64,000 nt of DNA from Setoptus koraiensis (lineage: Eukaryota > Arthropoda). A program made the translations under genes and the position numbers. Shown here one piece after another: positions 59,501 to 64,000 of the stretch; within the stretch, counting starts at the first letter, position 1, and each line of letters begins with the position of its first letter. The stretch is taken from NCBI GenBank assembly GCA_048013815.1, contig CM106586.1, positions 6,634,001 through 6,698,000 of the forward strand, read 5' to 3'. The notes under the pieces are model-generated. The model was given only the letters and a program-made list of their open reading frames with translations. It had not been told where the DNA came from and searched no databases.

Positions 59501-60447
59501 CGACCTCCGCACGGGCACCTCGGGCGGTACGTCGCTTCTTTTTTGCGCGTAAGTCGCTCGCGGCTGACTGTTCGTTTGCAAATTATCCGCTTGTCTATCC
59601 GCTTGCCGGTCCGTTTGTCTGTCCGTTTGTCTGTTGTTGTCGGGCCGGGCCAGCGAGTGGGTGGCGCTCGGCGCGTACGCAAAAAAGTATCCGCCGGCCT
59701 TGGGTTGTTGCTGTTGTTGTTGCTGGTAGTACCTGTTGAGAGTGAGCGAGCCCGAGGATTTGTTTGGGCGCTGCTGGTGCTGCTGTTGTTGTTGTTGTTG
59801 GTGTTGTTGTTGGTGCTGGAATTGAGCGTTGCTGTTGTCGGCTTGGCTTGCGTGATAGCTTGGCGCGTCGGCGTTGAAAAGGTGCGCGGCGGGCGCCAAT
59901 ACGAGGCCCGTTTGTTCCGACGCAAACTGCTGACTGTTGGGCAAATTGGACGCGTTCGCCGACAGGTGAGCCGCGCTCGATTGGCTGGGCAGGGTGCGCG
60001 ACAAATAGGAGTCGTCGGGCTGTTGCTGTTGATGCTGTTGTTGGTGTTGTTGTTGTTGGTAGCCGCTGGCTTGATGTTGCTGCTGCTGCTGCAGCGGATA
60101 TTGTTGGTATTGGTGGCCGTCGAGTGTGGCAACGGCGGGCCGATTTTGGCTGCCGATTTGATATGAATTGTCTGCAAACTTTGCCTGTTGTTGTTGTTGT
60201 TGCTGCTCTTCGTCGCTCAATTGTTGCGCTGCTGGCACATTGTGTGTAATGTTGCGCAATCGGGTGTGGTCCGTTATTTGTTTATCGGGTTCGTTCAATT
60301 TGAATAGGAAATTTGAATTGGAAGGGATGATAAAACGATATTGAGTTAGAGAAAGTTGGCGATAATTGTCAAGTTGCTGCAATTGCAACGATGTTAGCGT
60401 GTTAAGTTTGTCGAGTTTGTCGAGCTCGTATGGCGAGCTGGGTGTCG
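50592..60447 (-). CDS. Sorbin/CAP-family adaptor: SoHo domain and three SH3 domains
   Basis: Nine exons join in phase: 57967-60447, 56665-57822, 56140-56276, 55788-55931, 55087-55567, 53472-54614, 52491-52937, 52057-52343 and 50592-51896, about 2,530 residues. SORBS/CAP proteins (CAP in flies) link actin, vinculin and adhesion sites. Evidence: a SoHo motif (FREDWYKAMYKKLHK) in 56665-57822; IWDYEPGNSSISNHER in 56140-56276; VQQGRDIPFEGLR in 55087-55567; SH3-1 (ARILFDFRAQNSQEL ... GLVPRSFL) in 52057-52343; SH3-2 split across the next intron (ARSSCELSLRR then RIDSQWYEGIN ... GLVAAYHLDII); and SH3-3 at the C-terminus (KYAYLPQQKDELRL ... ECDDGWCIG ... GTFPGNFVEPF). The 5' exons are dominated by polyglutamine, Asn and Asp tracts. 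There is no ATG in frame at the left edge of the largest exon, so at least one 5' exon must exist; the exon at 62210-63245 fits by phase. Confidence 0.88.
52391..52440. repeat. 9-bp tandem repeat in a SORBS-like gene intron
   Basis: About five copies of GCATGATTG. Its reverse complement closely matches the CCAATTATG array in PRODH intron 2, 2.5 kb away. Confidence 0.75.
56557..56609. repeat. Hairpin with perfect 18-bp arms in a SORBS-like intron
   Basis: GGAAAATTGAGCCGCTGG at 56557-56574 is the exact reverse complement of 56592-56609, with a 17-base loop. It lies in the intron just downstream of the SoHo exon's donor (minus strand), next to A-rich and T-rich tracts. Confidence 0.9.
57823..57966 (-). 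other. 144-nt in-frame intron, possible exitron
   Basis: Bounded by GTGAGT and a pyrimidine-rich TTTCGCAG, this segment of the SORBS-like gene is an exact multiple of three and contains no stop in frame. If retained it would insert 48 residues that are strongly hydrophobic (IVFLYLCILCIWCLYIVYLVC). A 22-base unit repeats twice inside it (57839-57882). Normal removal is the default reading. Confidence 0.55.
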
Positions 60448-62209
60448 CTGTTGTTCGGATTCTCTCTCGTCGGAGAGACTCTCAATTGGAGAGCGACTCT
60501 ATCAGAGTGGCGTTGAGTCGCGTTTGTTGTGACTTATGGTCTCGACGAGTGTGCCAGCACTTATCCGCTACGTATTGCAGCAGCCTGGCAAAGTGTGACT
60601 AAATGGCTGTTTGCATCAGCATAATGTTTGTTGTGATTATGGCAACTGGCAATTGGCAAATGCATATGAGTGCTGAGTTTATATCAAATTTGTATTTGTG
60701 TTTGTGTTTGTGTTTGTGATGATGATTGAGCTGAGCTCGCCCGACGCAATTGCGTAACATTGCTAAGCTCGCCGTTGTTGTGGTGAATGAATCACCACAA
60801 CAGCAACAACAACACACTGCATTAGACACTGCATTAGACACTGCATTAGACGCTGCATTAGACGCTGCGTTAGGCAGTGCGGATATTGGCCAGAAATTAG
60901 CGATATTGCGCAAATTAAGCCGCACAAGATAAAGCCCGGCAGTCGAGCCGGCAATAAAAGGCACGTTTGTGATTCATTTCTATTTCTGCGTTTAATTCAC
61001 AGTGGCTCGGCGAACGGCAACTTATATTACCGAGTCTGTTGGCACCGTTCAAATCAAATCAAATCAAATGGCCATCGTCATGTTGCACTGGCTCACGTCG
61101 CCAGTTCAATTCTCTCAATCGAGCAATTACAATCGAGTGATTAGAATAACAATTATTGCGCAACATTACGTTAACATTACATGCGATATGATTTGAAATA
61201 ATGAATGATGAGCGATAAATAATATCGCAGTAGCCGGCAACAATAGTCAGGTATCGCTAATTGGCGTAATTAAGCGACTTGAGTCCGGCGGACTCACGCC
61301 ATTGTTAGTCAACTCTAACTCTGTAACTCTCGGTAACTGTAACAGTTGGCTAATAATGGCAGCTCGACGGGCGACGCGCCGGCCGACCCAGGTCGCGCCT
61401 GTAATCAAATTAGTGCGCCAACTGTGCGTCGGAGTCTCTCACAATCAGAGTCTGATTTCGCTCTCATTGAGACCGTCCAATTCGGACGATGCGAGCGCTG
61501 TTGCGCAACAACAACACGCCGAGCGTCGCGCCATTCCGCTAGGGCGACACGAGCGCCGCTAGATTCGAGCGGCAGTCGCATGTCGCGCGGCTCGGCGGCG
61601 GGCCGGCGTGTTATCACAACAACGACGCTGGTGTCAACAAATATAACATCAGCGGCTGTTGCCAAATTTAGCGCCACTCACTATAATGAGCAGTCGCCCC
61701 CGATGATTGCGCAACATGCGCCCCCGCACACATTATTATTATTTATGGCAGCGATCGTATGCAAATATCGTGCGCACATTACGCATACATGCGAGTGCAT
61801 TTTACATGTGAGAGGTGAGGCACTGGAGCGATAATTTAATTAGCCAGCTAATAGAGCTATGAACTCGCTTCGGCCCCTCACTTCCGTGTCGCTCAACAGT
61901 GTTGAATCAACAGTGTTGAATCAGCGCCCTCACACCCGGCTCCGTGTGTCAGGCCGCTCGACGCTCGTTGTTACCGCGTTTGTCGTTTTGTTAATTTTGG
62001 CGTTTTGTGTTAGTTGTGTGTCATGTCATGCGATGCCACAAATCCGTTATGTTGCGCAATATGTGCTGTGTACTGATTGCGCAATCACCGGCAATAGCAT
62101 AATTAATAATTAATATCGAAAATGTCGCCCCTCAACCGATAATGAGCGTGTGCATGCAAATGGGCGCCAATTAACGGTTGCTACTATATGTTCACAATAA
62201 TATGCTTAC
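60448..62209. other. Probable intron 1 of the SORBS-like gene
   Basis: If 62210-63245 is the first exon, this is its intron; otherwise it is intergenic DNA with the promoter. It is GC-rich towards 61.4-61.7 kb and holds a 12-bp tandem repeat. No nested gene is supported. Confidence 0.4.
60815..60874. repeat. 12-bp tandem repeat, five copies
   Basis: Five copies of CACTGCATTAGA, the last two with CGC in place of CAC. The 12-base period gives a Leu-Asp-Thr/Ala-Ala type peptide in one frame, which I treat as coincidence. Confidence 0.8.
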
Positions 62210-63245
62210 AATTGGCGCTGTAACACTGCAAACTGTCCGCTGCTGCCCTGTGCCGCTGTGCGCCCGCCTCCTCGCTGTTGGTGCGGGCCGCGCAGGGTGC
62301 CGGGCCGGCCGCCAACAGTCTCGGGCTCACGAGCAGGCTAGCGCCGCTCAACAGGCTGGCCGGACTGGTGGCCGTATTCAAGCTGGTGCCGCTGTTCAGG
62401 CTGCTGGCGCTGTTCGGGCTCATGGGCGGACTCAGCGGGCTCAGCTGGCAGTTGAGCGCGGAGCCCGACGCGGAGCCCAGCGCGGCGCAATTGCCGGCCT
62501 GACCGTCGTCGTCGTCGTCGTCTTCATCCTCGTCGGTTTCATCTTCGGTGTCCTCGTTGTCGTTGTCGTCGCCGTTCTCCTCTATTATGGGCGGCAAGTG
62601 GCAGCACATGAGCGCGGGACCCGACGCAAAGGGCGGCGACTCGGGCAACTGGTCCACCTGCTGCACCTGATACAGCGGATTGTCGTGCTGCTGGTGCTCT
62701 GTGGCGCCCTCAATGAGCTCGGGCTGTCGGTGCTTTGTGGCGCCCTCAATGAGCTCGGGCCGTAGGAGCTGCGGGCCGTCGGGCTCGCAAAGCTTGAGCG
62801 GGTCGGGCGGCGCGCCTGCTGCCACCTCTGAGTGGCGGGCCGAAGTAACGAGCAGCGAGTTGTTGTTGGCGTCTTGTTCGGGCTCGCTCCGGTCCTCGGG
62901 CCGGTCCCGCTTTCCGCGATCGGGTTCGCCTTCGTCGCCGTCTTCGTTTTCGTCTTGTTCGTTTTGTTCATCGTCGTCGTCGTCGTCGTCGTCGTCGGTT
63001 TCCTCGATGGCCGCCTTGCCGTTGCGCAGCGTCCGGCGACGGCGTTCCGGCGCCCGCCCGGCGATCCCGTCCGCGAGCCCGTTGGTGAGCCCGTCCGCGG
63101 GCGACGGCGCCCGACTGGTGGAGCGGTCACTGTCCGACGAGGAGGCGCTGCTGCACTCGAGCTCGTCCAGCTCCGTCTCCACGTACTGCTGCTGCTTGGC
63201 GGGGGCCACTGGCGACTCGGCCTCGAGCTTGGTTTCTTCGCCCAT
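62210..63245 (-). CDS. Probable 5' coding exon of the SORBS-like gene
   Basis: A long ORF from an ATG at 63245. The first 345 codons reach a GTAAGC donor (GT at 62208-62209); otherwise it stops at 62184. The product is disordered: Ser/Asp-rich start, a polyaspartate run (EETDDDDDDDDDEQ), an internal duplication of PELIEGAT-HxQ, a second acidic tract, and a Ser/Pro/Leu-rich end (SPLSPPMSPNSASS). Phase at its donor (1) matches the acceptor before 60447, where the joined reading continues NSTPSSPYELDKLDK. That would bring the full protein to about 2,870 residues. No domain proves the link. It could instead be a separate gene. Confidence 0.5.
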
Positions 63246-64000
63246 TGGTTAGTGGGGGCACATGAGCGGGTTGTGTGGGCAGTTATTTGTAAATCGAAGC
63301 TGCTTCACCTGTTGTCTTGATCGCTTGCGGTGACCGCTCGTTGCGGGCCGGACAGTCTCTATTGTGTTGTCGTTGTTGTTGTTGTTGTCCAATTGCTGTT
63401 GTTGTTGTCGTCCAATTGTTGTTGTCGCTGTTGCTGTTGTTGTCGCTGTTGTTGTGTGTGCATTCGCTGGTATGGCCGCACATCTCACACGCATATATCA
63501 CACTCGTCCGATCACATTCGAGCGATCGCATAAATGAACGAACGCGAACGCTCTCGAACGCAAAACCGAGAGCTAAAAAAGAATGCAACAACTCATTGTT
63601 TGTTGGCACGGCGCCAATGGCTTTCCGATTTTATCTCTGCCGTGTCATGCCGCTGGCGCTGTTGGCGCTGCTGATAGCGGCGCCCACGGCGCACAGCCCG
63701 GCGGTCTGACACACTCGCCTCGCCATAATTCTCTGCCCGACTTATGCCAGAGTTACGTAACTCGTATTAACTCGACGACGCATTATGCAAGTTGCATAAT
63801 GGCACATCATGTGCTCGTTAGGCTCATTTTGCGCACCACACAATGGCGCTATAGCCATTGTGCGATGACTGCCATTGGGACTGCGCGATTTGGATCACCT
63901 AGCGACCGCGCAGTCGCCAACGGCCGCTAATGCCGCAAGCTCGCTAGCTTGTTGCGCCCTGTGAAGTGCGCATTACGCAACGACGTTCACTGTGAGCCGC
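63246..64000. other. GC-rich flank, possible divergent promoter
   Basis: Upstream of the minus-strand ATG at 63245. It holds a GTT/GTC (reverse CAA/GAC) triplet tract around 63370-63460 that produces Asn- or Val/Leu-rich shadow frames. A possible signal-peptide exon on the plus strand is listed separately. Confidence 0.4.
63617..63703 (+). CDS. Possible first exon encoding a signal peptide
   Basis: A short frame from ATG at 63617 encodes a textbook signal peptide pattern: a short polar/basic start, a core of PLALLALLIAAPT, and small residues before AHSPAV. It stops at 63709, but a GT at 63704 could act as a donor to exons beyond the window. Nothing within the window confirms a continuation, and GC-rich DNA readily produces Ala/Leu runs. 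Confidence 0.22.

Noticed and set aside
59272-60177. Minus-strand 301-codon frame rich in Asn/Thr/Ser/Arg and plus-strand 272-codon Leu/Val frame
   Set aside because: Both are shifted readings of the CAG/CAA-rich SORBS-like exon. The polyglutamine frame is continuous with the SoHo exon by splicing.
61859-62113. Plus-strand frame with a hydrophobic run (VVTAFVVLLILAFCVSC)
   Set aside because: The run comes from a GTT/GTG-rich patch; there is no downstream coding sequence and no donor that extends it plausibly.
62585-63252. Alternative frames (181, 190 and 162 codons) in the acidic exon
   Set aside because: Shadows of the GAC/GAG and GCC-rich exon at 62210-63245; the chosen frame alone has an ATG, acidic tracts and a phase-compatible donor.

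Overview
This is nuclear DNA from an animal. Genes have GT-AG introns, intron phases join cleanly, AATAAA or ATTAAA signals follow several stop codons, and products are typical of animals: beta-glucuronidase, a Mad3/BubR1 checkpoint protein, SLC25A32, an ionotropic receptor, Nanos, Derlin, proline dehydrogenase and a sorbin/CAP adaptor. The variant ionotropic receptor and the Dscam-like Ig domains point to an arthropod. A chelicerate, perhaps an acariform mite, is my best guess and is an inference only. I recognise no transposon, virus, tRNA or rRNA gene.

Layout. 1-8617: GC-rich DNA without a credible gene, with short tandem repeats. 8.6-15.2 kb: compact, AT-richer genes: beta-glucuronidase (+), a kinase-less Mad3/BubR1-like protein (-), SLC25A32 (+) with two alternative C-terminal coding ends, and two small single-pass membrane proteins (-). 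15.4-21.8 kb: secreted or membrane products: a two-Ig Dscam-like protein (-), a saposin-domain protein (-) and an ionotropic receptor (+). 22.7-34.8 kb: one Ig-superfamily transmembrane gene (+) with two long introns. 35.3-41.8 kb: mostly RNA-related genes: POLDIP3/SKAR-like (-), a WG-repeat coiled-coil protein (+), DDX56 (-) and a Nanos protein with two complete Nanos zinc-finger domains (-). A decayed copy of part of the Ig gene lies at about 36.44-36.78 kb. 42.4-50.1 kb: Derlin (-), a PPP1R21-like C-terminal protein (+) and mitochondrial proline dehydrogenase (+). 50.6-63.2 kb: a very large polyglutamine-rich SORBS/CAP-family gene (-) with a SoHo domain and three SH3 domains, then GC-rich DNA to the end.

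Most interesting points. (1) The WG-repeat protein carries ten evenly spaced Trp-Gly dipeptides in a disordered region, which looks like an Argonaute-hook platform. (2) Nanos carries an internal duplication of its whole RNA-binding domain. (3) SLC25A32 can end in either of two homologous C-termini, depending on whether one intron is removed. (4) Two tiny membrane-protein ORFs sit in tandem and overlap an SLC25A32 exon in antisense. (5) There are perfect hairpins in introns, and a 144-nt in-frame intron in the SORBS gene that would encode a hydrophobic segment if retained.

Exon limits come from reading splice consensus and phase by eye. No transcript or database evidence was available.
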